The notes under the pieces are model-generated. The model made no database searches. It was not told the origin of the DNA and saw only the letters and a program-made list of their open reading frames with translations. Shown piece after piece: positions 1-11,161 of a stretch of 64,000 nt of DNA. Source of the DNA: Morella rubra (lineage: Eukaryota > Streptophyta > Magnoliopsida > Fagales > Myricaceae). A program made the translations under genes and the position numbers. Location: the NCBI GenBank assembly GCA_003952965.2, contig CM025855.1, forward strand, positions 31,719,480 through 31,783,479, given 5' to 3'. Position 1 is the first letter of the stretch, and every line of letters begins with the position of its first letter.

Positions 1-1541
1 GAAATGGGAAGGAGGAGAAATTTTTCAAAATTAACAATTTAACAATTATTCCTACCATCTATAGTTTAAAAGTTATCATAATTTCTATTGAGACACCGAG
101 CATAAGCAAATTGCTATAAGGGCAGTGCCAGCTGCTCCGTCATAATAGTACTATTTTTGAGTAGATAGACTTTTATAGATATTGTCTTTAGCGGCGGCTG
201 TGTCTGATTCATCTGGCCGACATTAGGGTCTCTCTCGTTTCTACCATTTGATTGCAACTTGCTACAAATTTGCAAGCTTAATCCAAGGTTTGAGTTATTT
301 ATATTCTCCGGAAACTTGAGATGAAAGGACAAAACACTGTTTTTTTTTTTTCTGTCTCAAATTCTGTCCTGGGGAAAGAACGTCGAAAACAAATGGGGCC
401 ACAATAAATTATTGGTCATGTGTTGAGTCATATGCAGATGGATAGCAGGTTACGACAGCGTAGAATTATTTCTGAGAACCAAGAATCAGATCTTGACGGG
501 GGACAGCAGAGATATCAGTAGAGGAGCCCACCAGTAGTCCTTTGCCAAGGTAGCATATATATCAGCTGCAGTTAGAAAATCCTACACGCTTAGAGAGAGA
601 TAGAAAAAAAAAAAAATTAATAAGAACCAAGATGGATGGAACTTACTCCAATTCATGTGATTCATGAATGGTTACGATGCAAAAGATACATGTCTCTTCC
701 CATTAAAGAATTAAAATAAAAAAACAATTTTAATTAAGTCAATTAAATCTAAACTTTATATTATGGCTCTTAAGTTCAAAGCCCAATTACACTTGTCAAA
801 TGTGGTCCACATATGGCCCGATTAAAATAAGTAGTTCTAACAAAAAAACATCCTACACTTTTCCAACATAATCAACCCTGAAATGAGTAGGATCAAGATC
901 ATATCAACACTATATCTGTCTAAAATTGAGAGTGCTTTTTTATGTCCCTCCTTAATTTGAACCAAATTGGCTGTCATCCATAAGGAATGACAGGCTTAAG
1001 AAAGAGGACAAACAGCTTGACCAAAGGTAGACGGTTGGCAAGAAGGAAAACGGAAAAATGGATACTTTCTCCATAGGTTACAGGATGAACAGGATGGCAT
1101 TCCCCGATGATAGCTCGAAACTCAGTCTGTATGATCAGTAGGTTGATTGCCCAAAAATAGCACTTGTTTGATCTCCACCCAATAGGTGAATTACATCATG
1201 CTTTCATTCTTACTCCATCCGCTTCAAAGAGAAGGAAATCATTAAATACAAACATAACACCCAAGCAAAGTGTATAAATGAGGATAATATCGTTTCAGCT
1301 TGTCTATGTGACTTCAAAAATAAAGTCGTTCACATTCAGAAGAAGCTCAACAAAACACGAATCCAATCCTAGTAATGGAACCGAAGCAAGCGATTTCAAG
1401 AAAAGAATATCTTTAGCCTTCTGTTACACATCCTTCTCTCCTGTGATAAGTTCCATGCTAAGCATACTCAGCCTGGAATTCGTAGGAATCAAACAGCCCA
1501 GATCACTCGTAACAGTGACCAGTTATAGTTTTTAGCCAGAG
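1..1541. other. Intergenic or 3' flank, no gene seen
   Basis: This stretch is AT-rich, with short A runs near 605 and 717. The longest open frames are short and show no domain, no splice logic and no homology I recognise. The right part is probably the 3' untranslated region and downstream flank of the minus-strand gene whose stop is at 1542-1544. Confidence 0.5.
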
Positions 1542-4148
1542 CTACCTTCGAGAATATTCTTTCTGGTTCTGCAGCTGAACTCCTGCTAATGATGTATCAA
1601 CCCCTGTTTCTGATGGCCATGACTTTTCCACATTCACAGTGTAAAACAAGTACGCATACCAGTCATTACCAGCAACCTGAAACAAAAATGTATATAATTA
1701 GTATACTTTTAAGTGTAATTACAAATTATTTGACTGCTTTGTAAAGGGAAGAAACAAAACACAGCTTTTGCTTGCAGTTAGAGCTCTGACAGAATATGAA
1801 GAATTAAGAATTAATAAGTGATAAAGGAAGCTACAGGAAAAACATTGCAATTCAGGAAAATGGATTGTCAAATGGAGATTAGGCCAGACCGAAATAACCT
1901 ACAGCAAAATGGCAGAACATTTGCAACATGCCGCAAGTACAATTACCTAACATTCGTAGGGAAGTACTTGACTCACTAATAGAAAAAAATTGCGATTTTG
2001 AGGGAAAGGAGATTAATGATATCTACGTTCTATTTTTATTTTGGTAGGGACCAATAATTTTCTCCACAAATTCAAGTCTTAGTAGATTGTTCCTGCTAAC
2101 TTTGGAAGTAAGCATGAGTATCTTCGGCAAGTCTCTGACAAGGATAGTTTCCTACTTTTACCAGAAACAGTCCTGGAAAACAAGCATTTAGCTGAGATTA
2201 GATATATTATAGTTTGCTATCACTTGATTTGAGGACAATATAAACCACGAATCTCCTTGAAGTGATAGAAAAGTTATTCTTATGGGGAGAAAGTCGCAGT
2301 GAAGTCAAATGGTTTTTAATGGTTTCATAGCCCAGGTGATTGTGGCAAGTACAGAGTAAAAAGGGAACTTTGTAGTTGGTTTGTCAATTGTTCTTACAGC
2401 TTTAACCTTACAAAACTAACCACTATGTTCTGTAAGATCAACTGTTGCTTTCTGAACGCTGACATTCTAATAAATACACTACACATGGTTGTGAGAGAAT
2501 TAAAGATCCAATTTGTTCTAATAGCAACGAAAAAGCACATTTCATCAGCAACAGATAAGGAGATCCTGACTGCAATGAAGAATATTTACCATGAAGAAAT
2601 GACCAGACATCAAATTAGGATTATGCATCCAGATAACAGAGCTGTAGCATCAAATTTCAATACAATCCCTGAAAGGAAATATCGGGAATCCAATATGGCT
2701 GATACTAAAGATCGCCACCACCACTTGTATCATAGTCTAATTCCCAATGAAAACCAGCACTTAAATGAGACGAGTGATAGGGTAAATTCACAGTAGTAAC
2801 ATACAGTTAATATGGGTGGCTGTTAACATCCGAAGTTAGCCATGACATGGGTGCTCTATTTTCAATAGAAAATTCCAATTCTTTGATCAAAAGGCGTGCG
2901 ATCCCAGCACTAAAATCTATAGTAAAATGCTAACCCTCCCTTTTATTCTTGGCCATGCCATAAAGGAGAGTGAATAGAATTCTAAAAACCTGTCATCTTT
3001 CCAACAAGTAATTTTTTCAATCCACTACCACCTACAATATATTTTCCTAGATCAGAAGATGCCTTAAGAGTCAAAAGTTTAATGAGTTTAGAAATCTGAA
3101 TTGGATGGCTAAATGCAAGACAACAGCAACTATTGCAAAAGTGAACTGTGACATATGCAGAGCAAAAATATTGTTGATATTTCCATTCTGTTGTCATCTA
3201 TTTCAATATCATGCATCCTGGAGAAACAATTAAAATGCATGTTTGCGCAACCAGTCTAGCATTTACATGCATCCAATCATAGTCATCTTTCTTTTTGTTC
3301 TTCTCTCAGAAGTTGACATTCCACTATCTAGGATAGGTCTGTCAGTTTTTCTTGGCATATTACACATCAATATGATTACTTAATCAGAAAAAAGAAAAGA
3401 ACATGGATCTGTAGGGTGTACACATACACTCACATTTACACAGATATGAATATATATATCTGTGTGTGTGTGTGTGTGTTGTTCATGTCTACGAGTCAAT
3501 TCATTCGATTACTACACCCAGTAAGGAAAATCAACCCCAAGGAAGGATGAAGGAGAAGAGCAGACTTATAAACAAGTAATCTACAGCCATGTATGCAATG
3601 GATTTCTGCAGTTTTGTACCATAGTAAAACTAACAATCATCTGTTCTCAAAAACAAAATTGACTATGAAGTCCATAAATTTTTGCAGACTTCTAGATCAG
3701 CTACATTTAATAGGTTTTCTTAAAGTAGCAGAAGCAAAACTACGAGAAATGAATGCTGAGTGATCCCACATTCATCTGGACCAGCTGGGATAGAATATAC
3801 GGAATCTTGAGGAACAGTAGTAGATATAATCTTGAGAAAAAAGAAAGGAGGGGAGTCGTTGGGGGAGGGGGGGAGGGGGGAGCAAAGCTCTGACAGATCT
3901 TAAATCTGGATTCTTCTAAAGGGAGAACTAAATTAGTGATTGAGAACAGGCCATGCATATTCGAATGGAAAATTTTATCACACTAAAAGTGTAACCAAAG
4001 GTCTTATTAGGAACCATACAAAAATCTAACAAAAAGAGCACAAAAGTGACCAGAAACAACTTTACGGCGCCAATGACTCTAGTCGCACCTTGCGTGGTAA
4101 ATATGGTTAGATGGAGTTCTGACCCATTCACCATGTTGGACACCACAG
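1542..4148 (-). CDS. Unrecognised gene, two C-terminal exons (partial model)
   Basis: Two minus-strand exons join cleanly. The upstream one (4148 to 4066, 83 bases) follows a TTTGCAG acceptor and ends at a GTAAAG donor. It encodes 27 codons with text such as NGSELHLTIFTTQGATRVIG. The downstream one (1676 to 1542, 45 codons with stop TAG) follows a TTTGTTTCAG acceptor and begins VAGNDWYAYLFYTVNVEKSW. The phases match exactly (the upstream exon ends on a codon boundary and the last exon starts in phase 0), so direct splicing over a 2.4 kb intron is possible. Another exon of a multiple of three bases could lie between. I do not recognise the family. A further candidate exon lies at about 4157-4257, bounded by TTTTGCAG and GTCAGT, but its open frame ends in TAG at the donor, so the 5' part is unresolved. 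The gene has the same orientation as the PPR gene and sits just downstream of it. Confidence 0.45.
1677..4065 (-). other. Probable long intron of the unrecognised gene
   Basis: This 2.4 kb lies between the two exons that agree in phase. It has no convincing coding exon. It holds a (TG)n microsatellite near 3462-3480 and a G-rich tract near 3848-3881. Confidence 0.35.
3848..3881 (+). other. G-rich tract, candidate G-quadruplex
   Basis: The plus strand carries several runs of five to seven G separated by single A, preceded by GGAGGGGAG. Four G runs within about 35 bases fit the general G-quadruplex pattern. On the minus strand, the sense strand of the flanking gene, the tract is C-rich. This is a sequence pattern only. 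Confidence 0.4.
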
Positions 4149-4767
4149 CTGCAAACAAAATACTGACCTAAGTCTTCAACATTGCCCAGGAATCAGCTTC
4201 TAGCATCCATCGTTTGCGCACTATTTGTAAAAATAGACACAAGAGCCAGTGATATTTCACACGTGAAGCTGCAAAATCCAAAGAAAAATTGACCTCAGGA
4301 AAAATAAAAATAGACCACATGCAACATATGAATCATTAGTAACCAAATGCTGAGTGTACCTGCAACATTAGTGATGAAGTGGTTGGGTGAACCCACTTAA
4401 GGCTGAGTGAGGACAATTTGCCCCATCAAACTTCCCAAACTTTCTAGGTTTGGTTCATAATTTCCTAACTTTTAAGAATGTCTATGGTGTGGCATAACAA
4501 GGGAGACAAAATTCCATTGCTTGTTTCTAAAAGACTACCTTCATACAGACATAAATAATTATAGTGTCAATAAACTGTTTGTTGATCCGATTACAGAAAA
4601 GTCCAAGGTCCACCACCGAGCAGCGCTGTTATTCTACATGCTAAAGGTTGAAGAATTACTGCAAACCTGCAAGTTCCTCTCAGCTTCTTATTACTGAACC
4701 TCGGTGATCATGAATTTCCATGAAGAAATGGAAACCTTAGCCCACCAACGTTGTTTAGGATCATGAA
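4149..4767. other. PPR 3' flank and unresolved 5' part of the downstream gene
   Basis: The interval lies between the PPR stop and the first supported exon of the downstream gene. It should hold the PPR 3' untranslated region and possibly the first exon of that gene. The minus-strand segment at about 4157-4257 has good splice borders, but the frame that would join the next exon contains a stop. Confidence 0.35.
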
Positions 4768-7272
4768 TCACCAATAATCACCACAAGAGCAAATCCCATC
4801 CTGAAAGTGATGGTACCGATTCATATCTCGGATAATAATATCTCGCAGAACCCACTTTGAGATTAACTTGATCGCAGCATGACAATCCACACATATCCGA
4901 AGATTTTTAATGATACGAATAGGTCCTCCAGATGGCATTTTAATTAGGGCATAAGCAAGAGCTAATCTTTCACTGTGTAACCACAAGAGGCGGTCCTTTT
5001 CATTATCAGCCACATCAACCAAAACTGCAGCATGATTAGGAACATACCCTGCCTTCCTGCTTTTCATCTTCAATGATTCCAGCATCCCAGTAATCAGTTT
5101 CATGTCAGGATGTGAAGTATCTCCAACAGTGAAGTAATGAACTACTCCCTGGTTCTCAATCCAACTTAATCCTGGTTCCTTCCTTACTCCTCTCCTTTTC
5201 ATGTTTTTCCTAACAGAAGCCATGTTTTCCCACCTCTTTGCAGTAGCATACATATTTGATAATAACACATGGGTTGCCTCATCTTCCGGCTCCATCTCAA
5301 GCACACGCTGTGCAGAAATTCTTCCAAGCTCGATATCATTACCGATAACACAAGCTGCAAGCAAAGCACGCCATACCATAACACTAGGCTCAAATGGCAT
5401 TTGCTCAATCAACTTGACAGACTTATTAAGATGACCTGATCTGCCCAGAAGCCAGACCATACAACTATAGTGCTCAGCACATGGTTCAATGCTATAATCC
5501 TGGACCATAGAATTAAAATAAGCTTGTCCCTGATCTAACAGCCCTGCATTGCTACATGCTGATAGAACGCCAACAAAAGTTAATTTGTTGGGTTTACACT
5601 TCGTTTTCTGCATCATTTCAAAAACTTTGAGAGCTTCCGTACCCAAGCCATGTGTAGAACATCCTGAGATCATAGCATTCCAAGAAACTTCGTCACGCTC
5701 GTTCAACATGTCAAATACCAAACGGGCATTGTTAATGCTGCCACACTTGGCATACATATCTATCAAAGAATTTCCAACAACAATGTGCCTGTCATATCTG
5801 GTTTTGACGGTCATGGAATGAACTTGAGCTCCCGTATCCAAGGCTGCTAGACTAGCAGAAGCACGAAGTACACTAGAATAAGTCACTTCCGTTGCCTGCA
5901 CTTGGTATTCAAGCATATTTAGAAATAACTTCAATGCCTTCTCCCCATCACATGCCCGGACATAGCCAACAATCAGAGTGTTCCAAGTCACATCATTTCT
6001 ATTCAGTGATTCCAAAAACAGATCCTTAGCGTTCTCCATTCTTCCACATTTTGCATAGACATCCGTGAGGGCATTGGAAACAAACAAATCTGAGTGGAGA
6101 CCAACTTTGAGTATGTAGGAATGGATTTGCTTCCCCAAACCTAAACTTTCCATAGTCGCACAAGCTTGCAGCACACTAGCAAACGTAAACTGGTTAGGAA
6201 TGATAAAGGCTTGCCTCATTCGACAAAACATGTCCAAAGCTTCTTTGCTCCGACCACTTTGTGCGTAACGAGCAATCATGAAACTCCATGGAATCACATC
6301 TTTTCTAGGGATCTCCTCAAATGCTAGCTGAGCATCATTAATGGCCAAAAACTTGGTGTACAGTTCAAGTAAGGCAACACCCACGTAAAGGTCCTGTTCA
6401 TAGCGAGTTTTCAATGCATACCCATGAACACACTTCCCCACGTTAAAGGCCTCAAGTCCAAGACAGGCCTTGAGCACACCAGCGAAAGTGAAATTGTTTG
6501 GCTTGAACCCAATTATTCTCATTTGAGAAAAGGCCTCTAATGCCTCTTCAAAACAATCATTCTCAGAATAACAAGCCACCATCCCGCTCCACGAAACCAT
6601 ATCCTTACAAATAATTCCACCAAAAACCTCTCCAGCACTAGCAACGTCTCCACAAACAGAGTAGGCATCGATAAGAGCGGTCCCAACAAATGCACCAGAG
6701 TCCAGACCAAGCTTACAAATACAACCATGAATGGTCCAACCTAGCTCAGCCCATCCCATACTCACGAGCAACTTCAAAATCACGGAAAAAACGAAAGGGT
6801 TAAGCTCGTGACCCTCTCTATGCAACCTAATGAACAACTCGATACCCTCACTGAATCGCAACGACTGCGCGAATCCCTGAATTAACGTAACAAACGAGAT
6901 TGTATTTCTCTCAGCCATTTCGTTGAACAGATTAATAGCACCATACAATAACTCAAATTTCACATACATGTTGAGTAGAACGTTGTAACCGAATAAGTCC
7001 AAACAACCACCCCTTTTCAGAATGTCACAGTGGAGGCCCTTCCCTGAAGTGGGGTCACCGTTTTGGATACAATCTTGAAGGATAGCGGCATAAGCATGGG
7101 GATTGAACTCTGAGCTCGGCAGGTCTACAAAACTCGTACATTGTTGAGTCACTTGCGCCACTTGGGCTGAGAAATAACGTCGTCCGAAGCACACCCAAGG
7201 GTTGCATTTTCTATAATGCGTTGCAAACTCTATACAAGGAGACAGATTTCTGTGACAAAAGAATCTGATCAT
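4768..7272 (-). CDS. PPR protein, PLS class with DYW domain (At5g13230-like)
   Basis: A single-exon gene of 834 aa. These proteins bind organellar transcripts one base per repeat and, through the DYW deaminase, take part in C-to-U editing. The body has serial P-, L- and S-type repeats with motifs such as NALTDVYAKCGRMENA and NSLIDMYAKCGSINNA, then E/E+ segments (RKEPGLSWIE) and a full DYW domain. The deaminase HSE motif is at residue 766, CVDC at 794-797, and the C-terminus is CSCGDYW, so all zinc and catalytic signatures are present. The open frame runs 18 codons further upstream but without an ATG there; the first ATG is at 7272. The N-terminus is basic and rich in R, F and H with almost no acid, as expected for a mitochondrial presequence. 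A truncated 5' remnant lies in the duplicated block near 17.73 kb. Mitochondrial location is inferred from the N-terminus and the Arabidopsis relative. Confidence 0.93.
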   Translation of the reverse strand: MIRFFCHRNLSPCIEFATHYRKCNPWVCFGRRYFSAQVAQVTQQCTSFVDLPSSEFNPHAYAAILQDCIQNGDPTSGKGLHCDILKRGGCLDLFGYNVLLNMYVKFELLYGAINLFNEMAERNTISFVTLIQGFAQSLRFSEGIELFIRLHREGHELNPFVFSVILKLLVSMGWAELGWTIHGCICKLGLDSGAFVGTALIDAYSVCGDVASAGEVFGGIICKDMVSWSGMVACYSENDCFEEALEAFSQMRIIGFKPNNFTFAGVLKACLGLEAFNVGKCVHGYALKTRYEQDLYVGVALLELYTKFLAINDAQLAFEEIPRKDVIPWSFMIARYAQSGRSKEALDMFCRMRQAFIIPNQFTFASVLQACATMESLGLGKQIHSYILKVGLHSDLFVSNALTDVYAKCGRMENAKDLFLESLNRNDVTWNTLIVGYVRACDGEKALKLFLNMLEYQVQATEVTYSSVLRASASLAALDTGAQVHSMTVKTRYDRHIVVGNSLIDMYAKCGSINNARLVFDMLNERDEVSWNAMISGCSTHGLGTEALKVFEMMQKTKCKPNKLTFVGVLSACSNAGLLDQGQAYFNSMVQDYSIEPCAEHYSCMVWLLGRSGHLNKSVKLIEQMPFEPSVMVWRALLAACVIGNDIELGRISAQRVLEMEPEDEATHVLLSNMYATAKRWENMASVRKNMKRRGVRKEPGLSWIENQGVVHYFTVGDTSHPDMKLITGMLESLKMKSRKAGYVPNHAAVLVDVADNEKDRLLWLHSERLALAYALIKMPSGGPIRIIKNLRICVDCHAAIKLISKWVLRDIIIRDMNRYHHFQDGICSCGDYW

Positions 7273-7515
7273 ACGCCTAGGACTCCCAAGCTCCCAAATT
7301 CGAAGCTCCGGATCACGAAAGCGCAAGCTCGGATATCCGGTGAATCAAATGTTGCTAACTTGCTATTCGCAGAGAGCCCGGGAGACGATATCAAAACGGG
7401 CGCGTTTCAGGATTTATCAAACGTTGCGTTCTGAGCAGGTGAAAATGTTGACAAGACTGAAACGGCAGCCAAGCTCAAGCGTGCAACGAAACGGCGTCGC
7501 ATTCCCACACTGCAA

Positions 7516-7556
7516 TTAGGGTTTCCAAAGTCCATAGAGTCGCCACGCTATATAAG
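7516..7556 (+). promoter_or_regulatory. Telo-box and TATA box upstream of the snoRNA
   Basis: TTAGGGTTT (7516-7524) is a telo-box, an element common in promoters of plant ribosome-biogenesis and snoRNA genes. TATATAAG follows at 7549-7556. The snoRNA begins about 165 bases downstream, so it is probably processed from a longer precursor. The PPR gene starts on the other strand at 7272, so this is a shared divergent promoter region. Confidence 0.55.
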
Positions 7557-7717
7557 ATGCTCTTCGTATGGCCGAAACTCGGATCACACTTCTGAGTCTC
7601 CGTCATAAAGTCTCTCTTTTCTCTGATTATGCTGTAGGTCTTTCTTCGCGTCTGTGGCTCTGTCTTTTATTTTCCCTTCTAATTTTGGTTTGGTTGCGTT
7701 AGGGAGAAGATGAGGAT

Positions 7718-7803
7718 CTGAGCAGATGATGAGGATATTTGTAATGAATACTGATAACTCCATGAAGCTATCAAAATTCGAGCTTTTTAAAACTGATGCT
7801 CAG
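7718..7803 (+). ncRNA. C/D-box snoRNA, U36-type, targeting 18S rRNA
   Basis: All hallmarks are present. A perfect 7-bp terminal stem is formed by CTGAGCA (7718-7724) and TGCTCAG (7797-7803). The C box is ATGATGA (7726-7732) and the D box CTGA (7793-7796), with an internal D'-like CTGA (7751-7754) and a weak C' (about 7761-7767). The guide before the D box, CGAGCTTTTTAA (7779-7790), is perfectly complementary to UUAAAAAGCUCG, a highly conserved stretch of eukaryotic 18S rRNA. By the D+5 rule the methylated base would be the first A of the A run. From memory this is the site served by U36 (human Am668). The RNA acts in the nucleolus with fibrillarin. No coding host gene is evident. Confidence 0.85.
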
Positions 7804-10800
7804 CCAAAATCCCACTCCTCCTTCGCCCTATTCCCAGTTTCTTTCGTCAGTTCAAATCTACTCTTATTTAATTATTCGTTTTTCTATATCGAAGCTCTAT
7901 CCAAAGAAGATGAAACATCAGTCAAAACTGATGCCCTTTGGATCTGTCGAGAATTACAGATACCTCACTGCAAAGAGCTTCGTTATATTTTTATTTCTGT
8001 TTTTTTTTCAGACCAGAATAAACGGGGAAGGTAAGGGGATGGATCAAGCTCCGGGATAAGCAAAAAAAAAAAAACTTTGTTAAACTCCTGAAAAAGAAGC
8101 CGAACCGAACTATGTCATAATCTGTGAAGTTTTATCTTTACAAAACGAATTTGGTGTTCGAAAAGATATGTTTGTGAATTTGCAATTATTGAATATGTTC
8201 AAAAAAAAAAAAAAGCGAGCATTCTTCTTCCAAACCTACGTTGCATCTCTCTTTACAGCCATGGGAGCGCAGAGGATAATAAAAAGATGAAGAGCATAGG
8301 ATGTTAAGGAAAATAGCCGACAAAATTAGATTAGCTTCTCATAAATCTATTTAGGTTATTGTTGCCTTTGTGTATGAATCTTTTTTTTCTTTGGTACGTG
8401 AAATCCAATCTTCGGTACATATGAAGTTTGGACTTTGTTTATTGATCATGGTTTGAATCCTTGATTCGATTTCACCCATGAAGCATTAGACCACAAATGC
8501 ATTACTATTTGTCTCGTACCAGATAAGGGGAAAAAGAATTATAGTTCCATTATCTTTGTTATTTTCTTTTCATTTTTTCTCTCTTGGGGTAATTTCATAA
8601 TACATAACTGGAATAGAATTAACTTACTTATCTAACCATAGACCCACAAAAAAGGCCAGGAACTTTATTTCGACTCTTTTCTTATATAAAATAGCCAAGC
8701 AAAATAATCCGTAAAGTTGAAGGCCATTTGAGCGTAGCCCAAACTAACTACCCGACAGAACGGACTGTCCTTTGGGCAAGTCTTCGGAGGTGCAGAACTT
8801 TGTTAGGGGCAAGAAAGCGTATGTGTTAGATTGCCCCGGCTCGTTTTAGGCCTATAATCTCCCATTTTTCTACACCTGAATGTGAAAGAATGGGATTAGC
8901 ATTTCAAACGCAGACGGATCCAAGATAGCTTTGAATGGGTCCGTTGGGCTAATTATTCTACGTGGCCTTCTATGTTGTTGGCTACATAATCTTTTACTGA
9001 TGAGAGATCGTATCAAAAACCAACCCAAGACATGTTTCCCTTCCCAACTTTGCAGTTTACCCCATATTTTACACGTGTTGGGTCCACTTGTAATTCAAGA
9101 AAAATTGAGTTTCGTACACTACTACTCTAATGATGATATACCACTGCACGGCATTAGATAGCTTCTTGAGTACGGGGGTAACGTGGGTTCATAAACCGAG
9201 ATACGGTTCGTAGCCAGGCAGAAAAAAAAAAAAAAAAAACCATAAGGGAGCCATTACATTAAAATAAGTTTTGAGGATTAATTAAAATACAAAAAAACAC
9301 ATAAGAAAATCATTAAAAATAAATTTAAATAAGTTTTGGTGGGGCGGGGGGCCAACGGGTAGCTCCATCCCTATGTGCGTGCTAGCACTAGCACCTGCCT
9401 TGGCTTCTGGGAGGGTCAAAATATAATATTGAATGTTAAAAAATATACAAATAGGGAGAAAATTAAAAGAACTTCTCTAGTTTTTAGAGGGTTTCGCGAG
9501 GAAGCGGCGGGGGGACAGCCCACAGGCTTCGCCTCTGGTTCTAAAAAGCTACAATACTTTACCCACTGTGTCTTCTACAACCCAGCTCAAATGTGGCACT
9601 ATTAGCGTACAATACGTTTTTTTTATTGCTATAAATAGTCTCGACTGTATAGAAAAACACAAAGAAGGCTATGCCACCAGAGATGCGCACACCACCTCCG
9701 CTTCACGCCTTACCTGCCACGACAGAAACTCTAAAATGATCCTTGTAACAAACTGACACGTGTTGGCACATATAAGTCCTTTTATATATGTAATTAATAA
9801 GATTAAGAGAATTTTATATGTCATTTTAATTTAAAAATAACATAATATCTAAAATATAATAGCTGAGAAGATGCAATACTGTCATTAAACATCTTAGTAA
9901 TTTTGATAATGTATTGTTTTGCCGCATCATAAGTGATGGGTGATACCGACTCTGTCACTCTAAACATTTTTACTCGTAGACAATCATCTTAATCCAATTA
10001 AAACTAATAAATATGACGAACGACGCATACTTATCAATCACTCACGTAAGAATATGTAACGGAACTACCTCATCCTCGCACCTAAACAGATCCTACCCTC
10101 GACAAGAATTTATTTTCCAATTATAGTATAGACGACGACCTACTTTTTCACGTAAGAAATGTAACGGATACCTCATCCTCGCACCTAAAAAGATCCCCCC
10201 CGCCTAACGTATCTTGCGGATTATAATGCTTTTCACGTGACAGAATTGAATGCCAAAGACCCCACCTAAAAATTTCAAGGCAATCGTTCTAGCTGTTTGT
10301 TATGTGCGTGTAAAGCAAGTATTACTTGATGCTATCAAGGAAAGAATCTTCAGCCCCATATCGTTAATAGTCACATTTGGAGTATATAATACTCAAACGC
10401 CTAAATACTTCCAGCCTGCCTAAATGGAATTTATCTCCAAATGCATTAGGGCACTTCCATTTCAATACGTCTCTCTCTCTCTCTCTAATTTGATAGCCGA
10501 ATCACATTGAAATAGACAAAAATATGGACCTTATAATATATCAACTAAGTAATGTTATGCCCAGCTAATTTTGCACCAAATTAAACAATAGAAACTTAAG
10601 GGTGAATTTACTCATTTTGGTGATTCTGCTTTTATATTGTGCATGCCTTGCAACAAAGAAAAAGGACAATCATATTACTTGGAATTATGCCAGGACTTGA
10701 TCTAATTGGATAATTGTACAAAAAAAGTATCATATATAAATGGAGGTAAAGCCCAAGGCACATGGAATTTGATAATGTCTTCACATATAATAAAGTAGAT

Positions 10801-11161
10801 AAGGTCCCACAGAAAAGGTGGTTACATGTGTCGCGCCAATTGAACACTAAAAAGTAAAATAAATAAATGGGCAGCGGGGAAAAAGGAAACTTCATAGGAA
10901 GGAGACGTGGAATAATACTGAGATAGCGTTTGCAAAAGACACGATACAGCCACCCATAACAAAAACGTGAACCAACCTCCTGCCAACCTGTTCCGTCACA
11001 CTGTTTCTACCACTAAAGAGGAAAAGCTGAAGAAAGATATAAAAAAGTACGGTCTGATCAAACTATTCCTGCGTCCTTGTTACATACATACATATATATA
11101 CGTATATATATATATATATATCTGTGTCTGGGATTAGCTCGTTCTATGGCGAAACCGCGTA
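7804..11161. other. Intergenic, no gene seen
   Basis: AT-rich DNA between the snoRNA and the JAZ-A stop. It includes A runs near 8063, 8198 and 9222, a short imperfect direct repeat of about 60 bases (10043-10100 and 10147-10200, both with CCTCATCCTCGCACCTAAA), a CT microsatellite near 10471-10487, and an AT/TA microsatellite near 11083-11121. No open frame shows a domain. Confidence 0.5.

Noticed and set aside
7273-7326. Longer PPR reading frame beginning 18 codons upstream of 7272
   Set aside because: The codon at 7326-7324 is TTG, not ATG. The first in-frame ATG is at 7272, and the protein from there has a normal presequence.
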